Assembly: GCF_002159645.1 (NCBI RefSeq)
Contig: NZ_NFJB01000034.1
Coordinates: 1-32,957 of the forward strand
Length of the DNA: 32,957 nt
Origin: Parabacteroides sp. An277
GTDB taxonomy: Bacteria; Bacteroidota; Bacteroidia; Bacteroidales; Tannerellaceae
Direction of reading: 5' to 3'
The notes under the pieces are model-generated. The model was not told where the DNA came from. It did not search any database and saw only the letters and a program-made list of their open reading frames with translations. Shown here piece after piece: positions 23,579 to 32,913 of the stretch. The translations under genes and the position numbers were made by a program. How positions within the stretch are numbered: the stretch's first letter is position 1; each line of letters starts with the position of its first letter.

Positions 23579-25228
23579 ATGGCAACAACACCAGAATTCA
23601 AGTATCAACCGATGTTTGAGCACGGGAAAGATACAACTGAGTACTATTTGCTTACGAAAGATTATGTATCGGTATCGGAATTCGAAGGAAAGCCGATCCT
23701 GAAAATCGCGAAAGAGGGTTTGACCGCTATGGCCAATGCTGCCTTCCACGATGTATCCTTCATGCTTCGCCGTTCGCACAATGAACAGGTCGCTAAGATC
23801 TTGAGCGATCCGGAAGCAAGCGAGAACGACAAATACGTAGCGCTTACATTCTTGCGCAACGCTGAAGTAGCCGCTAAAGGCATTCTTCCTTTCTGCCAAG
23901 ATACAGGTACGGCTATTATCCACGGAGAAAAGGGACAACAGGTTTGGACCGGTTACTGCGACGAAGAGGCGCTTTCGCTGGGTGTGTACAAGACTTATAC
24001 AGAAGAGAACCTGCGCTATTCGCAAAACGCTCCACTCTCGATGTATGAAGAGGTGAACACGAAATGCAACCTCCCGGCACAAATTGATCTTGAAGCTACC
24101 GAAGGCATGGAATATCGCTTCCTTTGCGTTACAAAGGGAGGTGGTTCGGCCAATAAGACTTATCTTTACCAAGAAACAAAAGCTATCCTAAACCCGGAAA
24201 CTTTGGTTCCGTTCTTGGTAGAAAAGATGAAGACATTAGGTACGGCAGCTTGTCCTCCTTATCATATCGCATTCGTTATCGGAGGAACTTCGGCTGAAAA
24301 GAACTTGTTGACCGTGAAGCTCGCTTCTACCCATTATTACGACGAATTACCTACAACCGGAAACGAATACGGACGGGCTTTCCGCGACGTGGAACTAGAA
24401 AAGAAAGTATTGGAAGAAGCGCATAAGATTGGACTCGGCGCTCAGTTCGGAGGTAAATATTACGCGCACGATGTACGCATCATCCGCCTTCCGCGCCACG
24501 GAGCCTCTTGTCCTGTAGGTTTGGGAGTGTCTTGCTCGGCAGACCGTAATATTAAATGTAAAATCAACCAAGACGGTATCTGGATTGAGAAGTTGGATGC
24601 TAATCCAGGCGAATTGATTCCGGAAGAATTGCGTCAAGCTGGCGAGGGCAATGCCGTGAAGATTGATTTGAATCGTCCGATGAGTGAAATCCTGGCTGAG
24701 TTGGATAAATATCCGGTAGCAACTCGTTTGTCATTGAACGGAACTATCATCGTGGGTCGTGACATCGCTCATGCTAAACTGAAAGAACGTCTGGATAGAG
24801 GCGAAGACCTTCCGCAATACATCAAAGACCATCCGATTTATTATGCTGGCCCGGCTAAGACTCCGCAGGGTATGGCTTGTGGTTCCATGGGACCGACCAC
24901 GGCAGGCCGTATGGACCCGTATGTTGATTTGTTCCAAAGCCATGGCGGCAGCATGATTATGTTGGCAAAAGGAAACCGAAGCCAGCAAGTGACCGACGCA
25001 TGCAAGAAGCATGGCGGTTTCTATTTAGGTTCGATTGGAGGCCCGGCCGCTATCTTGGCTCAAAACAATATCAAGAGCATCGAATGTGTAGAATATCCAG
25101 AACTCGGCATGGAAGCTATCTGGAAGATTGAAGTAGAAGACTTCCCAGCATTCATCTTGGTAGATAATAAGGGGAACGATTTCTTCAAGCAGATTCAATC
25201 CCGGTGTACGGATTGTAAATTAAAGTAA
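23579..25228 (+). CDS. fumA: Class I (Fe-S) fumarate hydratase
   Basis: A 549-residue single-chain class I fumarase, interconverting fumarate and malate in the cytosol; in Bacteroidales it serves the reductive branch from oxaloacetate to succinate. The alpha domain (about 15-330) carries the cluster ligands by position: Cys106 in FCQDTGT, Cys225 in AACPPYH and Cys319 in GVSCSADR (Cys311 is nearby). The beta domain (about 360-545) contains [22 protein letters not shown]. The length matches E. coli FumA/FumB. The gene stands alone between the 770-bp intergenic region and a convergent terminator. The 4Fe-4S cluster should make it oxygen-sensitive, as fits an anaerobe. Confidence 0.97.
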   Translation: MATTPEFKYQPMFEHGKDTTEYYLLTKDYVSVSEFEGKPILKIAKEGLTAMANAAFHDVSFMLRRSHNEQVAKILSDPEASENDKYVALTFLRNAEVAAKGILPFCQDTGTAIIHGEKGQQVWTGYCDEEALSLGVYKTYTEENLRYSQNAPLSMYEEVNTKCNLPAQIDLEATEGMEYRFLCVTKGGGSANKTYLYQETKAILNPETLVPFLVEKMKTLGTAACPPYHIAFVIGGTSAEKNLLTVKLASTHYYDELPTTGNEYGRAFRDVELEKKVLEEAHKIGLGAQFGGKYYAHDVRIIRLPRHGASCPVGLGVSCSADRNIKCKINQDGIWIEKLDANPGELIPEELRQAGEGNAVKIDLNRPMSEILAELDKYPVATRLSLNGTIIVGRDIAHAKLKERLDRGEDLPQYIKDHPIYYAGPAKTPQGMACGSMGPTTAGRMDPYVDLFQSHGGSMIMLAKGNRSQQVTDACKKHGGFYLGSIGGPAAILAQNNIKSIECVEYPELGMEAIWKIEVEDFPAFILVDNKGNDFFKQIQSRCTDCKLK

Positions 25229-25244
25229 CTTCCCTTTTTAATTG

Positions 25245-25304
25245 AAAATGGAAAGTTGAAAATTGAAATTGGTTGGTCTTTTTCAATTTTCGACTTTCCA
25301 TTTT
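25245..25304. terminator. Bidirectional terminator between fumarase and the envelope operon
   Basis: A 23-bp stem with one mismatch (25245-25267 with 25282-25304) has a U-run on the plus strand (TTTTTTATTTT) and A-rich flanks that give a U-run on the minus strand. It serves the convergent genes on both sides. Confidence 0.85.
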
Positions 25305-25309
25305 TTATT

Positions 25310-27298
25310 TTAGAATAGATTATAGTTTGTGCGAAGCACTTTGAACTCAGTACGACGATTAAGCTGATCAGCTATCTCTTGTTGTTCGGGCGTGAGTTTC
25401 AACACGAATTCTTCCGTCAGGACATCACCTTCTTTTAAGAAATCATACTGGCGGGCGATTTTGCGGTTCACCTCTTTCGGAACGCTCTCACCGTAACCTT
25501 TTGCTTCAAGTCGGTCGGCCGCGATACCTCCGGCAATGAGATAATCTACGACCGATTGTGCCCGTCGTTGCGCCAGGCGTTCGTTGTATTGTTCGGTTCC
25601 TTTCCGGTCGGTATGCGAACGAAGTTCAATGGTCACATTCGGATTATCGTTGAGCATCTTAATTAATTCGTCCAGTGCCTTCTTCGATTCGGGGCGAAGC
25701 GAGGCTTTATCGAAATCATAGAAAATATTATCAATAACCACCGGCTTATTGATGGGCGAAAGAAAGAAATCGACGATATAGGTTTCACTCTTTTCTTCCG
25801 GTCCCGTATGTAATTCGTAGTTCTGGTTCAAATACCCGCGGGCACTAGCCATCATCACATACCGGATGTCACGTTCCAACTCTACCATATACTCACCATC
25901 TTTATTGGTCAATACTTTGGCATTCAATCCATCGCGTCCTACGATTTGCACCGTCGCATCTTGTATTGGATATTCGTCCACGTCGTTCACATAACCTTCG
26001 ATATGTACCGTGATGACCGGTTTTTCAAATTCATAGAGGTGGTCGAAGCCGCGGGCATCGTTGCGGTTCGAACTGAAAAAACCCTTTTCCCTGTTTCCAG
26101 CAAAGGTAATACCAAAATCATCACTCGACGAATTGATGGGATATTGCATGTTTTCCACTCGCCAATGTCCCGTACTGTCCTGCACGGCACGGAAAAGGTC
26201 GAGCCCACCCATGCCCGGATGTCCGCTGGAGGAAAAATAGAGCGTCACCGAATCGCGCACATAAGGAAACATCTCGTCGCCCGTCGTATTGATTTCCGGT
26301 CCCAAGTTTTCCATCGGCCCAAAACTGCCACCTTCCACGCGAGCACGGTAGATATCTTTTCCGCCAAAACCACCTACTACGTCGGAAACAAAATAGATAT
26401 ATTTCCCGTCGGGAGAAATAGCTGGGTGGCCCAACGCTGTGATGGAATCGTTCACAATCGAAACACGTGTCCCTTTACCCCATTTCGCGCTACTACGAGT
26501 TGATGTGTAGATTTCGGCCGTACGGTCGCCCGTCTCGTCTTCCGAACAATAGGTATAATACATCGTATTGCCGTCTGCCGTAAAAGAAGGTGTACCCTCG
26601 TCGAACTCCGTATTCACCTCATCCTCCAGTTCTTCGGGAGCGAGCCAATTGCCATTCTCATCCTGTTTCACCAAGTAGAAATTGTTATTGTATTGCCCCG
26701 TAATGGCATTCAGTTTCGCGTCCTTATCCTTCGTACGGGAAGAGGCGAAATAGAGCTGGTCGTAATTTTCGCCCGCCAACATAGGTGAGAACTCACCACG
26801 CCGCGAATTGAATTTCTCCATCCGCCGTACTTCGTAGCGTGTTGGGTTCTTACGCCATTCCGGCGCTAAGCGACACCCTTCAATCCCGTTGTATGCCAAC
26901 TGGCTCCCCGGATTGTACATCAAGTAGGTATCGTATTGTTTAATCGCCTCGTTATAACGTCCTTTCCGTTGAAGCATCTGCCCCACGCGCAAATGGAGGA
27001 TAGAATCTGGATATTTGTAGCGCACGGCGTTCAGATAGCCACTCAAGGCTTTGTCTGTACTGTTTATCATACGATTACACTCGGCCATACGATAGGCTAT
27101 ATAGCCGCGCAAATCGCGTTTTTTGGGCGACGTCTTGGTATAAAGCTTACGGTACATCGCCGCCGCCTCGTAATATTCACCGATACGTTGCTTCTCTTCG
27201 GCATCACTCAACTTGACGGATTTGCAAGAAAAGAGACACCCTATGGCAGATAGCCACAAAAATATAGGTAGGAATGAACAGATCTTTTTCATCTTCAA
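25310..27298 (-). CDS. PorE-like OmpA-family lipoprotein (TPR, beta-propeller, CRD, OmpA)
   Basis: A 662-residue outer-membrane lipoprotein. The signal peptide ends in LFSC (Cys25). Then come TPR-like helices (about 30-160), WD40/PD40-like propeller repeats (about 170-430, with SPDGKYIYFVSD and SSSGHPGMGGLDLFRA), a carboxypeptidase-regulatory-like domain (about 433-520) and a C-terminal OmpA peptidoglycan-binding domain (about 530-620; FYDFDKASLRPESKKAL, SHTDRKGTEQYN). This four-domain order is that of PorE of the type IX secretion system in Porphyromonas, which tethers that machine to peptidoglycan. Whether this species has T9SS cannot be seen here. It is the last gene of the minus-strand envelope operon, 95 bases after the GT2 gene. 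Confidence 0.87.
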   Translation of the reverse strand: MKMKKICSFLPIFLWLSAIGCLFSCKSVKLSDAEEKQRIGEYYEAAAMYRKLYTKTSPKKRDLRGYIAYRMAECNRMINSTDKALSGYLNAVRYKYPDSILHLRVGQMLQRKGRYNEAIKQYDTYLMYNPGSQLAYNGIEGCRLAPEWRKNPTRYEVRRMEKFNSRRGEFSPMLAGENYDQLYFASSRTKDKDAKLNAITGQYNNNFYLVKQDENGNWLAPEELEDEVNTEFDEGTPSFTADGNTMYYTYCSEDETGDRTAEIYTSTRSSAKWGKGTRVSIVNDSITALGHPAISPDGKYIYFVSDVVGGFGGKDIYRARVEGGSFGPMENLGPEINTTGDEMFPYVRDSVTLYFSSSGHPGMGGLDLFRAVQDSTGHWRVENMQYPINSSSDDFGITFAGNREKGFFSSNRNDARGFDHLYEFEKPVITVHIEGYVNDVDEYPIQDATVQIVGRDGLNAKVLTNKDGEYMVELERDIRYVMMASARGYLNQNYELHTGPEEKSETYIVDFFLSPINKPVVIDNIFYDFDKASLRPESKKALDELIKMLNDNPNVTIELRSHTDRKGTEQYNERLAQRRAQSVVDYLIAGGIAADRLEAKGYGESVPKEVNRKIARQYDFLKEGDVLTEEFVLKLTPEQQEIADQLNRRTEFKVLRTNYNLF

Positions 27299-27393
27299 TC
27301 GTTTATTTTCTTCTATCGAATCGAGGCGATTAGGTTTCCCTGCCGGGAGGAAAACATTCCCTGACCCTCTTAAAAAACGAAAAACAGAACCGC

Positions 27394-28431
27394 TTATTGC
27401 GGAAGCTGTCCGTAATGTTTCTTGCCGCGTACATAAAATTGCCAGAGAAGACTAAAGGATTTCAGCTCCGGTATCTCCTGCACGACGGCAAGTTGCTGAT
27501 TCACGACGCGCTGCTCACGATAGGCAGGTACCAGGCGATGGAAAGCACGGCGAGCGTCACAGACAGCACGAGCATTTGCTGGATGCCCTTCGAGCAAGAA
27601 TTTCAATGCCGCCAAATAGTCCAACCAAAAACGCAAACGCATCACCCGGTGCAACTCCTTTTCAGGCAAATTCTTATAAAGCATTAAGAGGTTATTGCGG
27701 AAATTGAGAAAGGTTTTACGCGGACTCTCGACGTGAAGCGTTCCACCACCCACATGGTAAACCACCGACTGAGGCGTGCATACCAACCGATATCCGCGTG
27801 CCCGCATCCGCCAACACAAATCGATTTCCTCCTGGTGGGCAAAGAAACCTGCGTCCAGCCCACCGACGGACCGATAAACATCAGTACGGATAAAAAGGCA
27901 TGCACCTGTTGCCCAGAGGATATCCACTTCCGCGTCGTATTGTTCCCGGTCAGTTTCCACCTCCTGGAAAATACGTCCGCGACAAAAAGGATACCCATAT
28001 TTATCCATGAAACCTCCCGCTGCGCCTGCATATTCGAAACGGTCTCGTTCCCTTTCTGCCAAGAGCTTAGGCTGGACAGCAGCTACTTCCGGCGAGACAT
28101 CCAACCGGTGGATCGGCGCATCGAGCCAACCGGGCGTTACCTCCACGTCGCTATTTAAAAGCACAGCATAGGGTACGTCAATTTGCTGCAAGGCACGGTT
28201 ATATCCTTCGGCAAAACCATAATTCTGCGTGAAACGAACCACACGTACCGAGGGGAATTTCTCGGCCAAGATCCGGAGAGAATCATCCGTCGAACCATTA
28301 TCCGCGACCACAACCTCAGCAATTTCTTCAGGAGAATAACGGACGACCGACGGCAGGAAACGTTCCATGAGTGCCGCCCCGTTCCAATTCAGGATGACTA
28401 CCGCCACTTTCTTCTTATCCTTTGTGTTCAT
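27394..28431 (-). CDS. Family 2 glycosyltransferase
   Basis: A 345-residue GT-A glycosyltransferase of the rhamnosyltransferase/WcaA-like type. The start VAVVILNWNGA and DNGSTDDS (44-51) bind the nucleotide sugar, NSDVEV (93-98) supplies the metal-binding Asp, and the HQEEIDLCWRMRARGY segment (about residue 205) carries the catalytic ED-like motif. No membrane segments are evident, so it is cytoplasmic or peripheral. It overlaps the end of the acyltransferase gene by 17 bases, which indicates coupling. A role in LPS/lipooligosaccharide or capsule assembly fits that neighbour. The donor and acceptor are unknown. Confidence 0.92.
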   Translation of the reverse strand: MNTKDKKKVAVVILNWNGAALMERFLPSVVRYSPEEIAEVVVADNGSTDDSLRILAEKFPSVRVVRFTQNYGFAEGYNRALQQIDVPYAVLLNSDVEVTPGWLDAPIHRLDVSPEVAAVQPKLLAERERDRFEYAGAAGGFMDKYGYPFCRGRIFQEVETDREQYDAEVDILWATGACLFIRTDVYRSVGGLDAGFFAHQEEIDLCWRMRARGYRLVCTPQSVVYHVGGGTLHVESPRKTFLNFRNNLLMLYKNLPEKELHRVMRLRFWLDYLAALKFLLEGHPANARAVCDARRAFHRLVPAYREQRVVNQQLAVVQEIPELKSFSLLWQFYVRGKKHYGQLPQ

Positions 28432-29338
28432 GAGTGATTACATCTGTTCGTTTGTATTTCCAACGTTTATGCGTCCAGAGCCAGCCGGCCGGGTTACGCA
28501 GAATACTACGCTCCATGCGACGGGCGTATTCTTCTGTAATCCAATTTTCCGACGTCTCTTTGGGGTTTTCCGAGATAAGTTGTAATTCCAGCGTATAATA
28601 CCCGCGCCGAAGCATCTGGACATCGAGATAGACGACCGGCGTGTTCAACTTCCGAGCTAACCGCTCCGCACCCGTGAGGATGGCCGTTTCCTGATGCAGG
28701 AACGAAGTCCAATAGTGCAGGTTTTGCCGGCTGGGTGTTTGGTCTGCCAAGAAGATAACGACCGAGCGAACTTTCTCTCGTTGGAGGCGAATCACTTCAC
28801 GCCCGGTTTCATATTTGGAGATAACACGCGATCCGAACTTCGTTCGCAGATGGACGAACAGATTGTCCACCACCTTGTTGTTCAGTGGACGGTATATCTG
28901 ATACATCACAGCCTCTTCGAAGCGCGTCGTCGAGCCAGAGTACCACTCCCAATTTCCGTAATGCCCCATAAGTAACAAGCAACAAGGATGTCCAGCATCC
29001 ATGAGCTGATCAACTACTTCTGGATTTTGAACATACGCCCGTTCCTGTAGTTCCTCCAACGAAATATGAGCGAGCTTGAGGGTTTCTACGATATAATCTG
29101 CGAAGTGATGGTAAAATTCTCGTTCTATCTTACGCAGTTCCGGCTTACTTTTCTCCGGAAAAGCGGCCGAGAGGTTGCGTCTTACCACACTGAGCCGATA
29201 ACGCACAACTTTATATATAATAAGGTATAACAAATCAGCCAACCCGTAGAGTATACGCATCGGTAATAAAGCATGCAACTTGACCCAACTATATAATAAT
29301 GTATACCACATGACTGTCCACTTTAGGAATGAGGACAT
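28415..29338 (-). CDS. Lipid A-type acyltransferase (HtrB/LpxL family)
   Basis: A 307-residue inner-membrane acyltransferase that adds a secondary acyl chain to lipid A or a related lipid. An N-terminal hydrophobic helix (about 10-40) precedes the HX4E catalytic motif HYGNWE (His126, Glu131), and FLADQTP near 200 is a further family block. I start at the Met of MSSFLKW (29338), which overlaps the mtaB end by 16 bases. The frame extends to an upstream ATG at 29380, but those 14 residues lie wholly inside mtaB and are not membrane-like. A later Met (29311) is also possible. The gene lies between mtaB and the GT2 gene. Confidence 0.9.
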   Translation of the reverse strand: MSSFLKWTVMWYTLLYSWVKLHALLPMRILYGLADLLYLIIYKVVRYRLSVVRRNLSAAFPEKSKPELRKIEREFYHHFADYIVETLKLAHISLEELQERAYVQNPEVVDQLMDAGHPCCLLLMGHYGNWEWYSGSTTRFEEAVMYQIYRPLNNKVVDNLFVHLRTKFGSRVISKYETGREVIRLQREKVRSVVIFLADQTPSRQNLHYWTSFLHQETAILTGAERLARKLNTPVVYLDVQMLRRGYYTLELQLISENPKETSENWITEEYARRMERSILRNPAGWLWTHKRWKYKRTDVITHEHKG

Positions 29339-30654
29339 ACCGACGGTTCTATCCGGAGAGCTGTCTGGTCTACATTCCATCCGCCCAAGTGGACTTCCCG
29401 TACTTCATTTATCCATGCTGCTTCGAATGGCGCCTCTACTTTAATATAGTTCTCAGTAAATCCGTACATCTGTCCGCCCTTCTCGGTATGTTCGAACAGG
29501 ACCTTCGCTTTCCGCCCCATGTGTGCTTCATAAAAAGCTTTGAACTTCTTACTGGAGAGTTCAATCAACGTTTGACTCCGGGCGTGCTTTACTTCTGGAG
29601 AGACAATATAATCTATCTTCAAGGCTTGCGTACCGGGTCGTTCGGAATAACTGAAAACATGCAATTGTGTCACATCGAGGCTCTCGATGAAACGGCGCGA
29701 ATCCTCGAAAAAGGCATCCGTTTCACCTCGCGTCCCGACGATAACATCTACTCCGATGAAAGCATCGGGCATTATGCTTTTGATTTTCTCTACCTTATGG
29801 CGGAACAAGGCGGTATCATATCTACGTCGCATAAGTTTCAAGACCTCATCGCACCCACTTTGCAAAGGAATGTGGAAATGCGGAGCGAACCGTTTGCTCA
29901 TAGCTACGAAATCAATCACCTCGTCCGAGACCAGATTGGGTTCAATCGACGAAATACGGTAGCGTTCGACGCCCTCTACCTGATCCAACGCGCGAATCAA
30001 GTCGATAAATGTTTCGCCCGTCGTCTTCCCGAAATCCCCAATGTTCACACCTGTCAGGACGATTTCTTTTCCTCCTTGCCGAGCGACGGCTTCTGCCTGC
30101 TCGACGAGGCTCGCAATACTCCCGTTCCGGCTCCGTCCTCGTGCGAAAGGTATCGTACAGTAACTGCAGAAATAGTCACAACCATCTTGTACTTTCAAGA
30201 AATGCCTCGTTCGGTCATCAGCCGAACAAGAGGGCATAAATTTTCGGATGTCTCGGCTTTCCGAAGCGAATACCTGCCCTACTCCACCATGCTTCTTCAA
30301 ATCGTGCAGATAATGCAGAATGTCCAACTTCTGTTCAGCACCCAACACGAGGTCGACACCTTCTACTTGTGCCACCTCTCCCGGTTGCAATTGAGCATAG
30401 CAACCTGTCACGACGATAAATGCACCTGGATGTTCTTTCCCAATACGCCGAATGGCTTGTCGACATTTCTTGTCCGCCAACTCCGTGACCGAGCATGTAT
30501 TTACAACGCAGATATCGGCCTGTTCACCTGGCTGCACCCGCTGGATACCTTGCTCAGCTAATAACTTTCCGATGGTCGACGTCTCCGCAAAATTTAGTTT
30601 GCATCCTAAGGTATAATAGGCTGCTTTTTTATGAGGGAATAAAGTAGCGTCCAT
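29323..30654 (-). CDS. mtaB: tRNA ms2t6A methylthiotransferase MtaB
   Basis: A 443-residue radical SAM enzyme that methylthiolates t6A37 in ANN-decoding tRNAs. The N-terminal UPF0004 domain has Cys18 (TLGCKLN), Cys54 (NTCSVT) and Cys85 (TGCYAQ) for one 4Fe-4S cluster. The radical SAM motif CDYFCSYC gives Cys159, Cys163 and Cys166, and a TRAM-like end follows. The start MDATLFPHK at 30654 is chosen because it begins 10 residues before the family core and follows a promoter box. The frame extends 29 codons further, but through the end of the LuxR gene. It heads the envelope operon. Confidence 0.94.
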   Translation of the reverse strand: MDATLFPHKKAAYYTLGCKLNFAETSTIGKLLAEQGIQRVQPGEQADICVVNTCSVTELADKKCRQAIRRIGKEHPGAFIVVTGCYAQLQPGEVAQVEGVDLVLGAEQKLDILHYLHDLKKHGGVGQVFASESRDIRKFMPSCSADDRTRHFLKVQDGCDYFCSYCTIPFARGRSRNGSIASLVEQAEAVARQGGKEIVLTGVNIGDFGKTTGETFIDLIRALDQVEGVERYRISSIEPNLVSDEVIDFVAMSKRFAPHFHIPLQSGCDEVLKLMRRRYDTALFRHKVEKIKSIMPDAFIGVDVIVGTRGETDAFFEDSRRFIESLDVTQLHVFSYSERPGTQALKIDYIVSPEVKHARSQTLIELSSKKFKAFYEAHMGRKAKVLFEHTEKGGQMYGFTENYIKVEAPFEAAWINEVREVHLGGWNVDQTALRIEPSVCPHS

Positions 30655-30678
30655 GTTGTCTCTTTTTGTTATGCGTTG

Positions 30679-30686
30679 CAAATGTA
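30679..30686 (-). promoter_or_regulatory. -7 box of the mtaB operon
   Basis: Read on the minus strand, TACATTTG lies 24 bases before the mtaB ATG and just after the LuxR stop, so the operon can be transcribed separately from the regulator. No clear -33 was seen. Confidence 0.5.
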
Positions 30687-30707
30687 CGGAAAATAGCCGG
30701 AATATCG

Positions 30708-31463
30708 TTAGATTAATCCTAATTCCTTCGCAATTCGGCACGCTTCTATTGAGTTTTTTGCCTTCAATTTATGCAAAACTTCTTGACGATGGTGGTTTAT
30801 AGTGTTTAGGCTGACCGAGAGGGTTCGTGCAATTTCTTTACTTGACATTCCTTCATGGATAAGGCTTAATACTTGTTTTTCCCTCACAGACAGGACATGC
30901 TGATAATCTTGCTTCGACAACTCCTGCCATTGCCCATTTACGGAACTGATAATCGCACCTTGCACAGGAAATGGCCAGTGCAACGGATTGTAGAGGCAGA
31001 GGGCTAACCATAAATGGTTACTTACGTCCAGAAAAGTGTAAAAGATACGGTGTAAGACTGGATGGTAAACTCCACATGCATCTTTCATTCGGAGCTTGCT
31101 AGCTAGATAATAGTCAGTCCGCATCGCCTTTGGCTTCTGTTTGATATATTGGAAAAAGTACAATTCTTGTAGATATTTCTGTGGTAAATCGTCTGGATGA
31201 ATCCGTTGAAATAGTTCGTCTTCCCATATCGAGTGTACTTGTTCTTCCTGTTTTTCCTTGTCGATGCCTAAATTTCGAGCGAACTTACCATAATATATAT
31301 AACTTTGGTTCATTCGTAGGTCGCTCAAGACGGCTATGGATTGTTCTATTTGCGCATAGTGACTAGCTATTTGTCGATACGTTTCCAATTCATGAACGTA
31401 CGAATGGGATTGCTCAAATTTTTGAGCAGAGAATGCTTTGTTCAACAGATCTATCGTTTTCAT
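30708..31463 (-). CDS. LuxR-type HTH transcriptional regulator
   Basis: A 251-residue regulator. The C-terminal 61 residues (191-251) form a LuxR/GerE helix-turn-helix: LSVREKQVLSLIHEGMSSKEIARTL, then SLNTINHHRQEVLHKLKAKN. The N-terminal 190 residues look like a PAS-like sensor fold of a Bacteroidetes-specific kind, with no recognisable response-regulator Asp pocket. It is divergent from the DUF1349 gene with 85 bp between them, and both promoters share one palindrome, so control of that gene and of itself is likely. The signal is unknown. The mtaB gene starts 53 bases downstream with its own promoter box. Confidence 0.9.
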   Translation of the reverse strand: MKTIDLLNKAFSAQKFEQSHSYVHELETYRQIASHYAQIEQSIAVLSDLRMNQSYIYYGKFARNLGIDKEKQEEQVHSIWEDELFQRIHPDDLPQKYLQELYFFQYIKQKPKAMRTDYYLASKLRMKDACGVYHPVLHRIFYTFLDVSNHLWLALCLYNPLHWPFPVQGAIISSVNGQWQELSKQDYQHVLSVREKQVLSLIHEGMSSKEIARTLSVSLNTINHHRQEVLHKLKAKNSIEACRIAKELGLI

Positions 31464-31492
31464 TGCTCAGAAAAAATGGTTATTAATAGCTA

Positions 31493-31529
31493 TTGCCTGG
31501 CTGGCTCAAAGGCACTACTTTTGCAAAGG
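31493..31529. promoter_or_regulatory. Divergent promoters sharing a palindromic -7 block
   Basis: TACTTTTG (31514-31521) is a -7 box on the plus strand, with TTG at 31493-31495 (18-base gap). The adjoining CAAAGGTA (31522-31529) reads TACCTTTG on the minus strand. Together TACTTTTGCAAAGGTA is a 16-bp palindrome with one mismatch, so the two polymerase sites abut exactly and should exclude each other. Confidence 0.6.
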
Positions 31530-31548
31530 TAACTAAAAAAAGAATGAC

Positions 31549-32214
31549 ATGAAACGTAAGAAACTATTTTATGCACTGCTTGCTGGTCTCTTAACGCAAG
31601 CATCTGTTGCACAAACCTTAGAGAGAATGCAATGGTTCAATGAACCGGAACAATGGGAAATTATAGGAAACAGGCTCACCATGGACATAACACCGCAGAC
31701 AGACTATTGGCGAGTCTCGCATTACGGATTTACAGTAGACGATGCACCTTTCCTTTACACAACGAGAGGTGGTGAGTTTGAAGTAAAAGTAAAAATCGCA
31801 GGAGATTATAAGACTCGTTTCGACCAATCTGGATTGATGTTACGTCTGGACCACGAAAACTACATCAAAGCTGGAATTGAGTTTGTGGATGGGAAGTATA
31901 ACCTCAGCGTAGTGGTGACGCATCATACAAGCGATTGGAGTGTTATCCCGTTGGATAAACCCGTTCCTTTCGTCTGGATTAAAGCGGTACGCCGCCTGGA
32001 TGCAGTCGAGATTTTCTACTCATTCGACGATAAAAACTATGTAATGATGCGTAATGCTTGGTTACAAGATAATCATCCAGTCATGGTGGGCGTCATGGGT
32101 GCTTGTCCGGACGGAGATGGTTTCCAAGCGCATTTCGAAGAATTTACGATTAAGCATCTCCCAGATGCGCGACGCTTACAATGGCTTGAAAAGAACAAGG
32201 AAACATCCGAATAA
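31549..32214 (+). CDS. Secreted DUF1349 (concanavalin-like) protein
   Basis: A 221-residue exported protein. A signal peptide (1-21, cleavage near SVA-Q) is followed by a DUF1349 domain (about 28-205) with a lectin-like beta sandwich. Characteristic stretches are DYWRVSHYGFTVDDAPFLYT, FDQSGLMLRLD and the closing VGVMGACPDGDGFQAHFEEF. Members of this family are often attached to or found near sugar-active enzymes, but no catalytic residues are known to me. It stands alone, divergent from the LuxR regulator and followed by a strong terminator. A role in carbohydrate binding is possible. Confidence 0.88.
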   Translation: MKRKKLFYALLAGLLTQASVAQTLERMQWFNEPEQWEIIGNRLTMDITPQTDYWRVSHYGFTVDDAPFLYTTRGGEFEVKVKIAGDYKTRFDQSGLMLRLDHENYIKAGIEFVDGKYNLSVVVTHHTSDWSVIPLDKPVPFVWIKAVRRLDAVEIFYSFDDKNYVMMRNAWLQDNHPVMVGVMGACPDGDGFQAHFEEFTIKHLPDARRLQWLEKNKETSE

Positions 32215-32223
32215 ATAACTAAA

Positions 32224-32284
32224 AAACACAGAGTCACAAAGAGACAGAGTTTCTAATTACCAATTGCTTCGTGACTCTGTGTTT
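32224..32284. terminator. Bidirectional terminator
   Basis: AAACACAGAGTCAC (32224-32237) pairs perfectly with GTGACTCTGTGTTT (32271-32284). It lies between the convergent DUF1349 and outer-membrane protein genes. Confidence 0.8.
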
Positions 32285-32287
32285 AAA

Positions 32288-32863
32288 TTATTTCGTGCCT
32301 AACCGAAAATCAAGCGTAATACCCAGCGTAAAAGTTCGGTCCCGAAGTTTAGAGAAATTCTTTACGTATGAAGTCAGTGCCGTTTGATAACTGGCCACTA
32401 AACCTAAGGCTGTCCGCTTGAAATCCTTCTTGACACCTACCTCACAACGGACACCCAGATGGACGGGGTTGAAATCCATCCCCAAACTCTCGTCATGCGA
32501 TTCCGATGAAATCTTTTCGCTCTTCCCTACTTTGATATTTACCACCGGTCCTGCACCTGCATAGAACGTATAGCCATCATACGACACCTTCTTTATATCA
32601 AACAACGTATTCAACGTAAGGAAAGTACCCATCAAACTCCAATCAGAGGCCTCATCCAATGAAGTCCAGAGTTCGTCCTTTCCGCCTTTCCGAACGACAC
32701 CTATATTACTTGCAAGATGAAACCAACCCCGATCCAGATACTCCGCCCCGACCATAAAATAAAAGGGATGCACCGTCTCGTTAAACAAATCCATTCCATG
32801 CATCGACGAAAAACCTACACCGCCTTCCATCTTCATCCTTGAAACTTGCGGCTCAGTAGAAAT
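32288..32863 (-). pseudogene. Outer-membrane beta-barrel protein, 5' end missing
   Basis: A small outer-membrane barrel, 182 residues from the first Met (32836). The frame is open a further nine codons to a TAA at 32864-32866. The sequence alternates beta strands and turns (FYFMVGAEYLDRGWFHLASNIGVV, GYTFYAGAGPVVNIKVG, FTLGITLDFRLGTK), typical of PorT/OMP-b-barrel proteins. There is no signal peptide, and the bases before the first Met still read like a mature barrel strand (EPQVSRMKMEGGVGFSS). This suggests that the start and export signal were lost, with a foreign sequence beginning around 32864-32880. Alternatively it could be an intact cytosolic ORF, which is unlikely for a barrel. Confidence 0.6.
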
Positions 32864-32913
32864 TTAGTGGGGATAAATTTGTTAGTTTGAAGAACAAACC
32901 TTTATTTTGCAGT

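Noticed and set aside
29329-30561. 410-codon plus-strand frame
   Set aside because: It is antisense to mtaB, whose Cys motifs and radical SAM site are unmistakable.
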